The notes beneath the pieces were generated by a model, which worked only from the letters and a program-made list of their open reading frames with translations, made no database searches and was not told the DNA's origin. This document shows positions 1-7,652 of a stretch of 64,000 bases of DNA, one piece after another (position 1 is the first letter of the stretch; the number at the start of each line of letters is the position of its first letter). This stretch comes from an uncultured Fusobacterium sp. GTDB lineage: Bacteria > Fusobacteriota > Fusobacteriia > Fusobacteriales > Fusobacteriaceae. The position numbers were made by a program, and so were the translations under genes. The stretch covers positions 1 to 64,000 of the forward strand of contig UQJY01000005.1 of NCBI GenBank assembly GCA_900541465.1, in the 5' to 3' direction.

Positions 1-60
<60 letters not shown>

Positions 61-197
61 AAGATTTATTTGATTTGACTAGGTCAATCATGTTTACTTA
101 CTTATTTAACACCAATTAAGGTTTGCTTGTTTTGTCATATTATTCTCTATTCTGTTGTTAATGTCCTTTGTTTATCCGTTTCTCACGGACAAGATTT
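61..197 (-). other. rRNA operon leader
   Basis: Transcribed spacer between the rrn promoter and the 16S 5' end on the minus strand. It has no ORF with a ribosome binding site. It would be removed during pre-rRNA processing. I could not identify a clear boxA. Confidence 0.6.
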
Positions 198-226
198 ATA
201 ATATCATAGAATTAAAAAATCGTCAA
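198..226 (-). promoter_or_regulatory. rRNA operon promoter
   Basis: Minus-strand -35 TTGACG (221-226) and -10 TATTAT (198-203) are separated by exactly 17 bp, about 140 bp upstream of 16S. It is a near-consensus sigma-70 promoter and the only good one found upstream of the 16S gene. 227-396 is AT-rich and shows nothing recognisable. Confidence 0.75.
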
Positions 227-396
227 CAACTTTTTTAAAAAAATTTAAAATATTTTTGTTTTAAAGAGAGTATAAATATACTAAGTATTGGAAAACAACG
301 TCTAATTTAATTAGATAAAGTTTAAAAATTTTTATTTTCTATTTTAAGAAGTTTAATAATTTTTTGATTTATATTTTTCCCTCTATATATTTCTTT

Positions 397-426
397 TTGA
401 TATTTATATTATTGATATAGTATAAT
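397..426 (+). promoter_or_regulatory. Putative promoter reading into palindrome array 1
   Basis: TTGATA (397-402), an 18-bp spacer, then TATAAT (421-426) on the plus strand. A start near 433 would place the first palindrome of the array at about +5. The transcript would end at the hairpin at 514-559, giving a short RNA of about 120 nt. No annotated gene is served by this promoter. Confidence 0.4.
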
Positions 427-437
427 TGATCTTTAAT

Positions 438-497
438 ATGAAAATTTTTCATCTGACTTGATGAAATTTTTTCACTACCCTAATGAAAATTTTTCTT
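438..497 (+). repeat. Palindrome array 1 (three units, 22-23 bp period)
   Basis: Three imperfect 15-bp palindromes of the form ATGAAAANTTTTCAT are centred at 445, 468 and 490, spaced 23 and 22 bp. The inter-unit TACCCT and the upstream GATCTTT-ATATGAAAA match the reverse complement of a second array at 13188-13270. The two loci are therefore copies of one element. Regular two-helical-turn spacing suggests binding of a dimeric protein. The array can also be read as one open frame with a 15-residue period, so a decayed coding repeat is an alternative. Confidence 0.6.
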
Positions 498-513
498 CAT
501 CATAAAAATTAAT

Positions 514-559
514 AAAAAAATCTCAGCACTAAAATAAAAAATTATCTGCCGAGTTTTTT
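514..559. terminator. Bidirectional intrinsic terminator
   Basis: CTCAGCA (522-528) pairs with TGCCGAG (547-553), with one mismatch. It is followed by T6 on the plus strand and ATTTTTTT on the minus strand. It can end the leftward gene at 590-1237 and any rightward transcript from the palindrome array. Confidence 0.6.
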
Positions 560-589
560 ATTTAAATAATAAATTAATCAATATTCAAG

Positions 590-1237
590 TTATATTTCTT
601 TTTTTATTTCATATACATACCCAAGAACTGTATCATTTTTTTCAAACATATATTTACAAGTTTTTTGGAATGCTTTTATTCCATATTTCCATTCCATTCC
701 ATTTATAATAGTTTCTTTTGCTTTTACAGGGAAAACTATATATCCGTTAATTACTGCATAAATAAATCTCTGATGATTTATTTTTGATTTTGGAAGCTCT
801 TTATAACCTTCAAGATCTTTAATCATTTCCTCTGTTAAAACATATTTTTTAATATCCATCTTCTGATATTTTTCAAGTTCTTCTAAATATCCAGGAAGGT
901 CTAATTTTTCTGCAGAAATTTCCACTGAAAAAACACTTGTAATAATCTCCAACCACAGCTCTGCCTTAGAAAGAGAAGCCTTATTCACACCTTTATAAAC
1001 TCTTTGTTTAGTGTTTGGATATCCCCCTGTAACATCGAAAATAACTTCTGAATTATTTGTTCCTTTTGTTGAAAACGGCTCACTGGAATCTATTATCGCC
1101 ACATTAATTCTTTCACTTTCTGAATCCTCTTCTGTTTCTTTTTTATAAAAAAATTTTTCAAGACTTTTTTTTACACTTTCTATATTTGTATAAATTGAAA
1201 TTTTTCTTAATTCTTTTTCATCGCTTACGTATCTCAT
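590..1237 (-). CDS. Hypothetical protein, 215 aa
   Basis: I do not recognise this family. The product is soluble, with no signal peptide or membrane segment. It is rich in Lys and Glu, with an acidic stretch near residues 33-42 and a central region around FDVTGGYPNTKQR (about 67-79). There is no cysteine cluster or nucleotide-binding motif. The ATG at 1237 has a clear AGGAGG-type ribosome binding site. It is monocistronic: a divergent promoter region (minus -10 TATAAT at 1271-1276, TG-extended) separates it from tRNA-Sec, and a bidirectional terminator lies downstream at 514-559. Codon use is like its neighbours, so it is probably a lineage-specific resident gene. Confidence 0.75.
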   Translation of the reverse strand: MRYVSDEKELRKISIYTNIESVKKSLEKFFYKKETEEDSESERINVAIIDSSEPFSTKGTNNSEVIFDVTGGYPNTKQRVYKGVNKASLSKAELWLEIITSVFSVEISAEKLDLPGYLEELEKYQKMDIKKYVLTEEMIKDLEGYKELPKSKINHQRFIYAVINGYIVFPVKAKETIINGMEWKYGIKAFQKTCKYMFEKNDTVLGYVYEIKKEI

Positions 1238-1357
1238 AAATCCTCCTGCAGATTTTCTTTCTTATTTAATATTATAACATCTTTCTTTCAAATTTCCATA
1301 TCCTTATTTTATTATTTCTATAACAAATATTTTATATATCAACTTCTTTCAAAAGTA

Positions 1358-1366
1358 TGTTATAAT
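1358..1366 (+). promoter_or_regulatory. Extended -10 promoter of tRNA-Sec
   Basis: TGTTATAAT (TG at 1358-1359, TATAAT at 1361-1366) is an extended -10 element. It would start transcription about 10 nt before the tRNA. No good -35 is visible, which is usual for extended -10 promoters. Confidence 0.5.
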
Positions 1367-1382
1367 TTATAAGAGAATCTTT

Positions 1383-1475
1383 GGAAATGTGAGAGAGCTG
1401 GTGCTTTCAACGGTCTTCAAAACCGTCTTAGCGGTTCATTCCGCCGATAGGTTCGATTCCTATACATTTCCGCCA
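1383..1475 (+). tRNA. selC: tRNA-Sec (anticodon UCA)
   Basis: A 93-nt gene with all hallmarks of bacterial selenocysteine tRNA. The acceptor stem is 8 bp (GGAAATGT with ACATTTCC) and stacks directly on a 5-bp T stem (ATAGG/CCTAT, loop TTCGATT). The D stem is 6 bp with a 4-nt TGGT loop. The anticodon loop CTTCAAA carries anticodon TCA. A long variable arm has a GCGG/CCGC stem. The discriminator G and CCA end are encoded. It implies UGA recoding somewhere in the genome; no selA/B/D or selenoprotein gene lies in this window. No terminator separates it from pepV, 40 nt downstream, so the two may be co-transcribed. Confidence 0.95.
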
Positions 1476-1514
1476 TTTTATATTTAAATTATTTTTTAAG
1501 GAGGAAAATACAAA

Positions 1515-2900
1515 ATGGATTTACACAAAGAAGTTTTAAAATATAAAGACGAGCTTATAAAAGATCTTCAAGATTCAATAAGAATAAAAAGTGTTGAAGA
1601 AGAAGCTAAACCGGGTATGCCTTTTGGAGAAGGACCTGCTAAAGCTCTTGAACATTTCCTTTCTGTTGGAGAAAAATTAGGATTTAAAGCTGAAAATTTT
1701 GATAACTATGCAGGACACATTGATTTTGGAACTGATGACCAAGAAGAGATGGTTGGAATTTTAGGACACGTTGATGTTGTTCCTGAAGGGACTGGATGGG
1801 ATCATAATCCTTACGGAGCTGAAATCGTTGATAATAAAATGTTTGGAAGAGGAACTCTTGATGATAAAGGGCCTATGATGATATGCCTTTATGCAATGAA
1901 AGCATTAAAAGATGCTGGTGTTCCTTTAAAAAGAAAAGTAAGAATGATTTTAGGAGCCAACGAAGAAACTGGATGGGGATGTATGAAACATTATTTTGAA
2001 AAATTACAAATGCCTCACCCTGCTGTATCATTTACTCCTGACAGCGAATTTCCTGTTACTTTTGCTGAAAAAGGAATTTTAAGAGCTTTATTCAAAGTAA
2101 AAACTGATGCTGATATAACTGTAAAAGCAGGAAATGTATTTAATGCTGTTCCTGAATCAACAACTATCACGCTTCCTTTATCATACAAAGAAGCTGTTGA
2201 AAGAGAACTTCCTCTTTACAACGAAGGTAAAGAAAATAAAGTTTCTTTTGAAATTGCAGAAAATAAAATTATTATTACTTCTAAAGGAGTTGCTGCCCAT
2301 GCTGCACATCCATCACTTGGATATAACTCTCTTTCTGCTCTTATGATTTTCTTAGGAAGACTAGATATAAAAGAAAACGGATTTAAAGAAATGATTAAAT
2401 TCTTTAATGATAAAATTCAAATGGAATTTAACGGAAAACTTCTTGGATTAAATCTTGTTGACGAACCGTCTGGAGAAATTACAATAAACTTTGGAAAATG
2501 CTATGTAGAAAATGGAGAACTTATCGTTTCTATGGATATGAGATTCCCTGTTACTTTTGAAGCAGAAAGCATAAAAGAAAAATTATTTACTGTTCTTAGT
2601 GAATACGGTTTAACTTTTGAGCCTTTAAAAGAAGAAAAACCTCTTTATGTTCCTAAAGATAATTTCCTTGTAAAAACTCTTATGGAAGTTTACCAAGATA
2701 TGACAGGAGATATGGAAAGCCAGCCTATTTCAACAGGCGGGGGAACTTATGCAAAAGCTGTAAGTAACTGTGTGGCATTTGGGGCATTACTTAAAGGAAC
2801 TCCAGATTCAATGCACCAGAAAAATGAATGTATAGACCTTGCTTCTCTTGATACACTTCTTCCATTATTCGTGGAAACTATTTATAGACTGGCAAAATAA
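1515..2900 (+). CDS. pepV: M20 family dipeptidase PepV
   Basis: A zinc-dependent dipeptidase that cleaves short peptides in the cytoplasm, releasing amino acids for fermentation. At 461 aa it has the usual PepV length. Visible M20 metal-site motifs are GHVDVVPEG (His and Asp, about residues 84-92), GRGTLDDKGP (bridging Asp) and GANEETGWG (catalytic and metal Glu), plus a C-terminal STGGGTYAK-H region. A lid or dimerisation domain fills the middle (about 185-350). The start is supported by AAGGAGGAAA 8 nt upstream. It follows tRNA-Sec closely with no terminator. The next promoter, for fabG, begins right after its stop. Confidence 0.9.
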   Translation: MDLHKEVLKYKDELIKDLQDSIRIKSVEEEAKPGMPFGEGPAKALEHFLSVGEKLGFKAENFDNYAGHIDFGTDDQEEMVGILGHVDVVPEGTGWDHNPYGAEIVDNKMFGRGTLDDKGPMMICLYAMKALKDAGVPLKRKVRMILGANEETGWGCMKHYFEKLQMPHPAVSFTPDSEFPVTFAEKGILRALFKVKTDADITVKAGNVFNAVPESTTITLPLSYKEAVERELPLYNEGKENKVSFEIAENKIIITSKGVAAHAAHPSLGYNSLSALMIFLGRLDIKENGFKEMIKFFNDKIQMEFNGKLLGLNLVDEPSGEITINFGKCYVENGELIVSMDMRFPVTFEAESIKEKLFTVLSEYGLTFEPLKEEKPLYVPKDNFLVKTLMEVYQDMTGDMESQPISTGGGTYAKAVSNCVAFGALLKGTPDSMHQKNECIDLASLDTLLPLFVETIYRLAK

Positions 2901-2923
2901 AATTACAGAAACTAAGATTTATA

Positions 2924-2952
2924 TTGACTTCATTCAATAAATTTTCTATAAT
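2924..2952 (+). promoter_or_regulatory. fabG promoter
   Basis: TTGACT (2924-2929), a 17-bp spacer, then TATAAT (2947-2952). The expected start, near 2959, falls at the edge of the palindromic operator that follows. Confidence 0.75.
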
Positions 2953-2960
2953 TATTTTAT

Positions 2961-2976
2961 GATTACATATGTAATC
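2961..2976. promoter_or_regulatory. Putative TetR-type operator of fabG
   Basis: GATTACATATGTAATC is a perfect 16-bp palindrome starting 8 nt after the -10, so a bound repressor would cover the start site. Near-identical 14-mers (ATTACATATGTAAT and variants) occur at the promoters of three other lipid genes in the window. Confidence 0.65.
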
Positions 2977-3010
2977 TATAAAATTTTTGATTTTTATTTA
3001 GGAGGTCCTA

Positions 3011-3736
3011 ATGAATAGATTAGAAGGAAAAGTTGCTCTTGTTACTGGAGGTTCTATGGGAATCGGAAGAGCAATTGTTGAAAAATTTGCTGCCGAAGGA
3101 GCAAAAATGGTAATATCTTGTGATATTAACCCTTGTGAATTTGAACAAGAAAATGTCAGAGGAGAAATTTTAAATGTAACTGACAGAGAAGGAATAAAAG
3201 CACTTGTTAAAAAAATTGTTGAGGAATTTGGAACTATTGATATTCTTGTAAATAATGCTGGAATAACTCAAGATGCTCCTTTCGTAAGAATGAGTGAAGC
3301 ACAATGGGATGCAGTTATAAACATTAACCTAAAAGGTGTGTTCAATGTTACTCAAGCTGTTGCACCTGTTATGACAAAACATAAAAAAGGTTCAATAATA
3401 ACTCTTTCGTCAGTAGTTGGATTATATGGAAACATCGGACAGACTAACTATGCTGCAACTAAAGCAGGAGTTATTGCAATGAGCAACACATGGAAAAAAG
3501 AACTTGCCAGAAAAGGAGCACAAATAAGAGTAAACTGTATCGCTCCTGGATTTATCCAAAGTCCAATGACTGATAAATTATCTGAAAAAGCTGTTGAAGG
3601 AATTTTAAGCGGAGTTCCTTTACAAAGAATGGGAACAAAAGAAGACGTGGCAAACACAGCTTTATTCCTTGCAAGTGACGAATCATCTTATATCACTGGA
3701 GCAGTAATACCTGTTTCTGGTGGACTTTCTTTTTAG
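3011..3736 (+). CDS. fabG: 3-oxoacyl-[acyl-carrier-protein] reductase
   Basis: A short-chain dehydrogenase, 241 aa, the usual FabG length. It reduces 3-oxoacyl-ACP with NADPH in the elongation cycle of fatty-acid synthesis. Seen: the N-terminal cofactor motif TGGSMGIGRA (about residues 13-22), NNAG at about 86-89, catalytic Ser (TLSSVVG), the YAATK Tyr-Lys pair, and a C-terminal VSGG. AGGAGG lies upstream of the ATG. The gene stands alone, away from a fab cluster, with its own promoter and operator and a terminator at 3767-3791. This suits a separately regulated copy. It could act on another 3-oxoacyl or alcohol substrate, but FabG is the best fit. Confidence 0.85.
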   Translation: MNRLEGKVALVTGGSMGIGRAIVEKFAAEGAKMVISCDINPCEFEQENVRGEILNVTDREGIKALVKKIVEEFGTIDILVNNAGITQDAPFVRMSEAQWDAVININLKGVFNVTQAVAPVMTKHKKGSIITLSSVVGLYGNIGQTNYAATKAGVIAMSNTWKKELARKGAQIRVNCIAPGFIQSPMTDKLSEKAVEGILSGVPLQRMGTKEDVANTALFLASDESSYITGAVIPVSGGLSF

Positions 3737-3766
3737 AAAATTTACTACATAAAACAAAAACAGCCG

Positions 3767-3791
3767 GACAAAAATATTCGGCTGTTTTTTA
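3767..3791 (+). terminator. fabG terminator
   Basis: AACAGCCG and CGGCTGTT form the stem around an AT-rich loop, followed by a T6 run. Confidence 0.8.
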
Positions 3792-3809
3792 GTTTTAATA
3801 TTTTTATCC

Positions 3810-4074
3810 CTGCATTGAAAAATAATTTGTAATTAACGTAGTGAACAAAACGTAAAAATTCACATCTCTGAACGAAGTGAGTTTATGAATTTTAGTTTTG
3901 AGAACAAAATTAATAAAATTATTTTTCACCAGCAGGACAGTTTTCTTTTCGTCGATGCAGAAGATGAACGATTGATAAAGAGTTCAACGACTAGCAGAGC
4001 CGACGAATTAAAAATTTTATTTATTAAATTTTTAATTTGCTCATTAATTTATTTACACAAAGAAAATGAACAAA
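3810..4074 (+). repeat. Dispersed non-coding repeat, copy A (with ~100-bp insertion)
   Basis: 3810-3950 matches 32931-33074 closely (TGCATTGAAAAATA..., GAACGAAGTGAGTTT, TTTTGAGAACAAAATTAATA, TTTTTCACCAGCAGG). In the other copy the match continues directly to CACAAAGAAAATG. Here a segment of about 100 bp, with TCGTCG/CGACGA ends and an internal AT hairpin, interrupts it before that tail at about 4054. The core GAACGAAGTGAGTTT also appears in inverse orientation in the copies at 23392 and 56951. ORFs through it are artefacts of the repeat. Confidence 0.7.
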
Positions 4075-4083
4075 GATACTTTA

Positions 4084-4716
4084 TTATTCTCTTCCCCAAG
4101 TGTTAGGAGATTTATTCCATTTTAAAGCAATTTCTTTTTCTTCTTCAGTTAAATAATTTTGTTCAGTAGCTACACCAATTAATGTAGTGAAGTCTGAAAG
4201 GTTTGTCCAAGGGATTCCTGCTGCTGCAAAGTTTGTGATAGCTTTTTCAAATTCATAAGAGAATATAGCTACAACTTCAACTTCTTTTGCTCCAGCTGCT
4301 CTTGCTGCTTCAACAGCTTTTATAGAACTTCCTCCTGTAGAGATAAGATCTTCTATAACTATTACTTTTTTACCTTCAAAATCTGCACCTTCAATTTGTC
4401 TTCCAGCACCGTGATCTTTTTTCTCTCCACGGATATAAGCCATAGGAACATTTAATCTTTCAGCTATAAATGCTGCCCACGGGATTCCTGCAGTTGCTGT
4501 TCCTGCAACAATATCAAATTCTTTGTCTTTTAAAACTTCTACATACCCGTCAATAACAGCTTTTCTTTCTTCAGGGTATCCTATCATTTTTCTGTTGTCA
4601 CAGTATATTGGACTTTTTATTCCTGAAACAAATGTAAAAGGTTCAGCTACGTTAAGTCTTACTGCTCCTACACCTAATAATGATTTTGCTACATCTTTAG
4701 CTCTGTTTGTACTCAT
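4084..4716 (-). CDS. pyrE: Orotate phosphoribosyltransferase
   Basis: Adds phosphoribosyl from PRPP to orotate to give OMP, the fifth step of UMP synthesis. 210 aa. The PRPP-binding loop is visible as VIVIEDLISTGGSS (about residues 118-131). The YCDNRK and RGEKKDHGAGRQIEG segments are typical of PyrE. Last gene of the leftward operon pyrB-K-D-F-C-E; its ATG is 3 nt after the pyrC stop, so translation is coupled. I found no convincing intrinsic terminator after it; repeat copy A fills the space. Confidence 0.95.
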   Translation of the reverse strand: MSTNRAKDVAKSLLGVGAVRLNVAEPFTFVSGIKSPIYCDNRKMIGYPEERKAVIDGYVEVLKDKEFDIVAGTATAGIPWAAFIAERLNVPMAYIRGEKKDHGAGRQIEGADFEGKKVIVIEDLISTGGSSIKAVEAARAAGAKEVEVVAIFSYEFEKAITNFAAAGIPWTNLSDFTTLIGVATEQNYLTEEEKEIALKWNKSPNTWGRE

Positions 4717-4719
4717 CTT

Positions 4720-5916
4720 TTATATCACTTCCTTACCAATTTTATTAATAAATTTACCATCATTAAATACTACATTTCCTCTAACTATTGTAGTAAGAAT
4801 TTTTCCGCCTTTTTCAAATCCTTCATATGGTGTCCATCCGCATTTTGAAATTACATTTTCTTGTGAAATAATTTCTTCCGTTGTCATATCCACAATAACA
4901 AGGTCTGCATCATAACCGGCAGCTATTTTTCCTTTATTTTTTAATCCAAAAATTTCTGCTGTATTTTCACTCATTATTTTCATAAGTTTTTCAAGAGATA
5001 TTTTATCACATCTCACAGCTTTAAGCATCATTTCAAGTGAATTTTCTGCTCCGGGAATTCCGAAAGTAAGTTTTGCTTTTTTTTCTTCTATTCTGTGAGG
5101 AGCATGGTCTGTTCCTATTGTATCAATAGTTCCGTCTAAAATTCCTTCCCACAATGCTTCATTATCTTCTTTTGTTTTTAGTTCCGGCTTCATTCTTAAA
5201 AGAGGATTTTTTTCCACATCAGAAACATTTAAAAATAAATGATGAGGAGTTACCTCTCCGTAAACTTTAAGCCCTTTTTTCTTAGCCTCTCTTACATACT
5301 GCACATCTTCTTTTGTTGAAAGATGACATAAATATACAGGAACATCTAATTTTTCAGAAAGAGAAATTGCTTTTGGTATCATTTCTCCCTCTGCATGGAC
5401 TCCAACAAGTTTAGAATTTTTAAAAATATCTTCTAAAACTTTTTCATCTTCCACAAGCATATTTCCTGTTGACACATTCATAAAAACTTTTGTGGCAATA
5501 ACTTTATCCTGAACTTTTTTTACTTCGTCATGGTTGTCTGCCTTGCTTCCTCCAAACCAGAACCCGTAATCTACATAAGATTTTCCTTTATGAAGTTTCT
5601 TTTTTTCTAAAAGAGCTTCTTCTGTTATTGTGTTTGGAACTGTATTAGGCATATCAAAGAAAGTTGTAATTCCCCCTTTTGCACATGCCATACTTCCAGT
5701 CGTAAAATCTTCTTTATGAGTCATTCCCGGATCTCTCATATGAACGTGAGGGTCTATAACTCCAGAAATAACATAATTTCCTGCTGCATCAATTATTTCA
5801 TCAGAAGATACTCCAGATAAATCATCTTCTATTAAAACTATTTTTTCATTTTCAACAAGAATATCTTTAAATTGTTCTTCTCCATCAATAATCATTCTGC
5901 AGTTTTTTATTAACAT
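4720..5916 (-). CDS. pyrC: Dihydroorotase (class I)
   Basis: Cyclises carbamoyl aspartate to dihydroorotate. Amidohydrolase fold with zinc ligands in DPHVHMRDPG (about residues 55-64) and HKED just after. Further motifs are VHAEGE, CHLSTKE, VTPHH and the catalytic Asp in GTDHAPH. 398 aa is slightly shorter than the usual 425-430 of bacterial class I enzymes. Its start overlaps the pyrF end by 7 nt. Fourth enzyme gene of the operon after pyrB, K, D and F. Confidence 0.93.
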   Translation of the reverse strand: MLIKNCRMIIDGEEQFKDILVENEKIVLIEDDLSGVSSDEIIDAAGNYVISGVIDPHVHMRDPGMTHKEDFTTGSMACAKGGITTFFDMPNTVPNTITEEALLEKKKLHKGKSYVDYGFWFGGSKADNHDEVKKVQDKVIATKVFMNVSTGNMLVEDEKVLEDIFKNSKLVGVHAEGEMIPKAISLSEKLDVPVYLCHLSTKEDVQYVREAKKKGLKVYGEVTPHHLFLNVSDVEKNPLLRMKPELKTKEDNEALWEGILDGTIDTIGTDHAPHRIEEKKAKLTFGIPGAENSLEMMLKAVRCDKISLEKLMKIMSENTAEIFGLKNKGKIAAGYDADLVIVDMTTEEIISQENVISKCGWTPYEGFEKGGKILTTIVRGNVVFNDGKFINKIGKEVI

Positions 5917-6638
5917 TTTCCTGCCTCTTTTAACCCTTCTTCAATTTCTTCAACAACAAGTCTTGCTGCAAGAGCCGGGTCTTCATGTTTAGTTATTGGT
6001 CTTCCAACTACTAAGAAATCACAACCGTTCATCATTGCATTTTTTGGAGTCATTATTCTTGTCTGGTCGTTTGTTGCTGACCAAGCAGGTCTTACACCTG
6101 GACATACAGTTTTAAATTCTTCTCCAAGAGCTTCTTTTATATATTTAGCTTCCCAAGGCGAGCATACTACTCCGTTCATTCCAGATTCTTTTGCAAGTCT
6201 TGCAAGATTCATAGCAAGATCTTTTATAGAAGTTTCAGTCATAAATGTTTCTTTAACTTCTTCCTGTGATAAGCTTGTAAGAATTGTAACAGCTATAAGA
6301 AGAGATTTTTCATCTATTTTTCTTACTTCTTCAACTACTTTAGACATCATTTTCTTTCCGCCAGTAGCATGAACATTATACATAAATACATTTTCTTTTG
6401 ATGCAAATACAGATGCCATAGCTGTTGTATTTGGAATATCATGGAATTTTAAATCTAAGAATATTTTTTTATGTTTTCCTGCAAGATATTCTATCATTTT
6501 TCCGCTTGAGTTTAAGAAAAGTTCAAGACCTACTTTATAAAAAGTTGCTCCGTCACCAATTTTTTCAACCAATTCAATAGCTTCTGTCATTGTTGGAAAA
6601 TCAAGAGCTATTATCATTCTATCTTTTGCCTGTATCAT
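5910..6638 (-). CDS. pyrF: Orotidine 5'-phosphate decarboxylase
   Basis: Decarboxylates OMP to UMP, the last step of the pathway. 242 aa TIM barrel. The catalytic Lys-Asp network is visible in FLDLKFHDIPNT (about residues 60-71), with IIALDFP at the N terminus and phosphate-binding VVGRPIT near residue 212. GGGAGG precedes the ATG. Located 50 nt after pyrD. Confidence 0.95.
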   Translation of the reverse strand: MIQAKDRMIIALDFPTMTEAIELVEKIGDGATFYKVGLELFLNSSGKMIEYLAGKHKKIFLDLKFHDIPNTTAMASVFASKENVFMYNVHATGGKKMMSKVVEEVRKIDEKSLLIAVTILTSLSQEEVKETFMTETSIKDLAMNLARLAKESGMNGVVCSPWEAKYIKEALGEEFKTVCPGVRPAWSATNDQTRIMTPKNAMMNGCDFLVVGRPITKHEDPALAARLVVEEIEEGLKEAGKC

Positions 6639-6688
6639 TTTTATTTTCCTCCCAAAATTATTCTATAATTAATTTTTTATTTTCAAAT

Positions 6689-7624
6689 TTATTTTTTTAG
6701 ATTTTTAAAAGTTATTCCTCTGATATCTTGAATATTTTCAAGATTATTTTCTTCAGCATATTTTTGAAGTCCGTCTCTTACCTCAACAGGTAAAACTGGA
6801 TTTGGGAATAAAGCTGTTCCAAGAGAAACAAGAGTTGCTCCTGCCATTATAAATTCTACAGCATCTTCATAAGAAGAAATTCCTCCCATTCCAATTATAG
6901 GAATATTTACATTTTGTGCCACTTGGTAAACCATTCTCACTGCCACAGGTTTTACAGCAGGTCCTGAAAGTCCTCCCATAACATTTCCTAAAATAGGTTT
7001 TCCTGTTTTTATATCTATTCTCATTCCAAGAAGAGTGTTTATCATTGATATTGCATCTGCTCCGTTTGCTTCAACGATTTTTGCAATCTCAACTATATTT
7101 GTTACATTTGGAGAAAGTTTTACTATAAGAGGTTTTTTAGTTAAAACTTTTTTTACTTCTCTTGTTGTTCTTCCTGCAACTTCAGGATTAGCACCAAAAG
7201 CCATTCCGCCGTCTTTTACATTTGGACAAGAAATATTAAGTTCAACTAAATCTATTTCTTCTATTTCATTTACTCTTTTTGCAAGTTCAACATATTGTTC
7301 AACACTGCTTCCATTTATATTTACAATTATATTTGTTTTATCTACACCTTGTTTTTTTAGATTTGGAATAATCTCTTTTTCAAAATAATCAATTCCCGGA
7401 TTTTCAAGTCCTACACAATTTAATATTCCGCTAGGTGTTTCTGCTATTCTTGTTCCAAGATTTCCTGTTCTTGGTTCTAAAGTAAGACCTTTTAAAGTTA
7501 TTCCTCCTAAAACATTCGGATCACAGTAATCTTTAAATTCTGTTCCAAAACCAAAACATCCAGATGAAGTTACTATAGGATTATCAAATTCTACTCCTAA
7601 AAAATTTACTTTTAATCTATTCAA
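6689..7624 (-). CDS. pyrD: Dihydroorotate dehydrogenase B, catalytic subunit
   Basis: Class 1B dihydroorotate dehydrogenase, an FMN protein that hands electrons to NAD+ through PyrK. Motifs: TSSGCFGFG, ELNISCPNVKDGG with the active-site Cys, IVKLSPNV, MINTLLGMRID and GMGGISSYEDA. A GTG at 7633 opens the frame. However, AAGGGGTG sits 6 nt before a TTG at 7624, making TTG (MNRLKVNF) the likelier start. About 311 aa. Paired with pyrK just upstream, as expected for the heterotetrameric 1B enzyme. Confidence 0.92.
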   Translation of the reverse strand: MNRLKVNFLGVEFDNPIVTSSGCFGFGTEFKDYCDPNVLGGITLKGLTLEPRTGNLGTRIAETPSGILNCVGLENPGIDYFEKEIIPNLKKQGVDKTNIIVNINGSSVEQYVELAKRVNEIEEIDLVELNISCPNVKDGGMAFGANPEVAGRTTREVKKVLTKKPLIVKLSPNVTNIVEIAKIVEANGADAISMINTLLGMRIDIKTGKPILGNVMGGLSGPAVKPVAVRMVYQVAQNVNIPIIGMGGISSYEDAVEFIMAGATLVSLGTALFPNPVLPVEVRDGLQKYAEENNLENIQDIRGITFKNLKK

Positions 7625-7652
7625 TTTTTTCACCCCTTAATCATTTTCCCTT

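Noticed and set aside
2134..2346. Leu/Phe-rich ORF inside pepV
   Set aside because: Frame shadow of pepV with low-complexity composition. The many similar Leu/Phe/Ser-rich ORFs opposite real genes were rejected for the same reason.
3885..4106. Small ORF in the space after fabG
   Set aside because: It runs through dispersed repeat copy A and its insertion, and the similar ORF at 32988 lies in copy B. It lacks a ribosome site.
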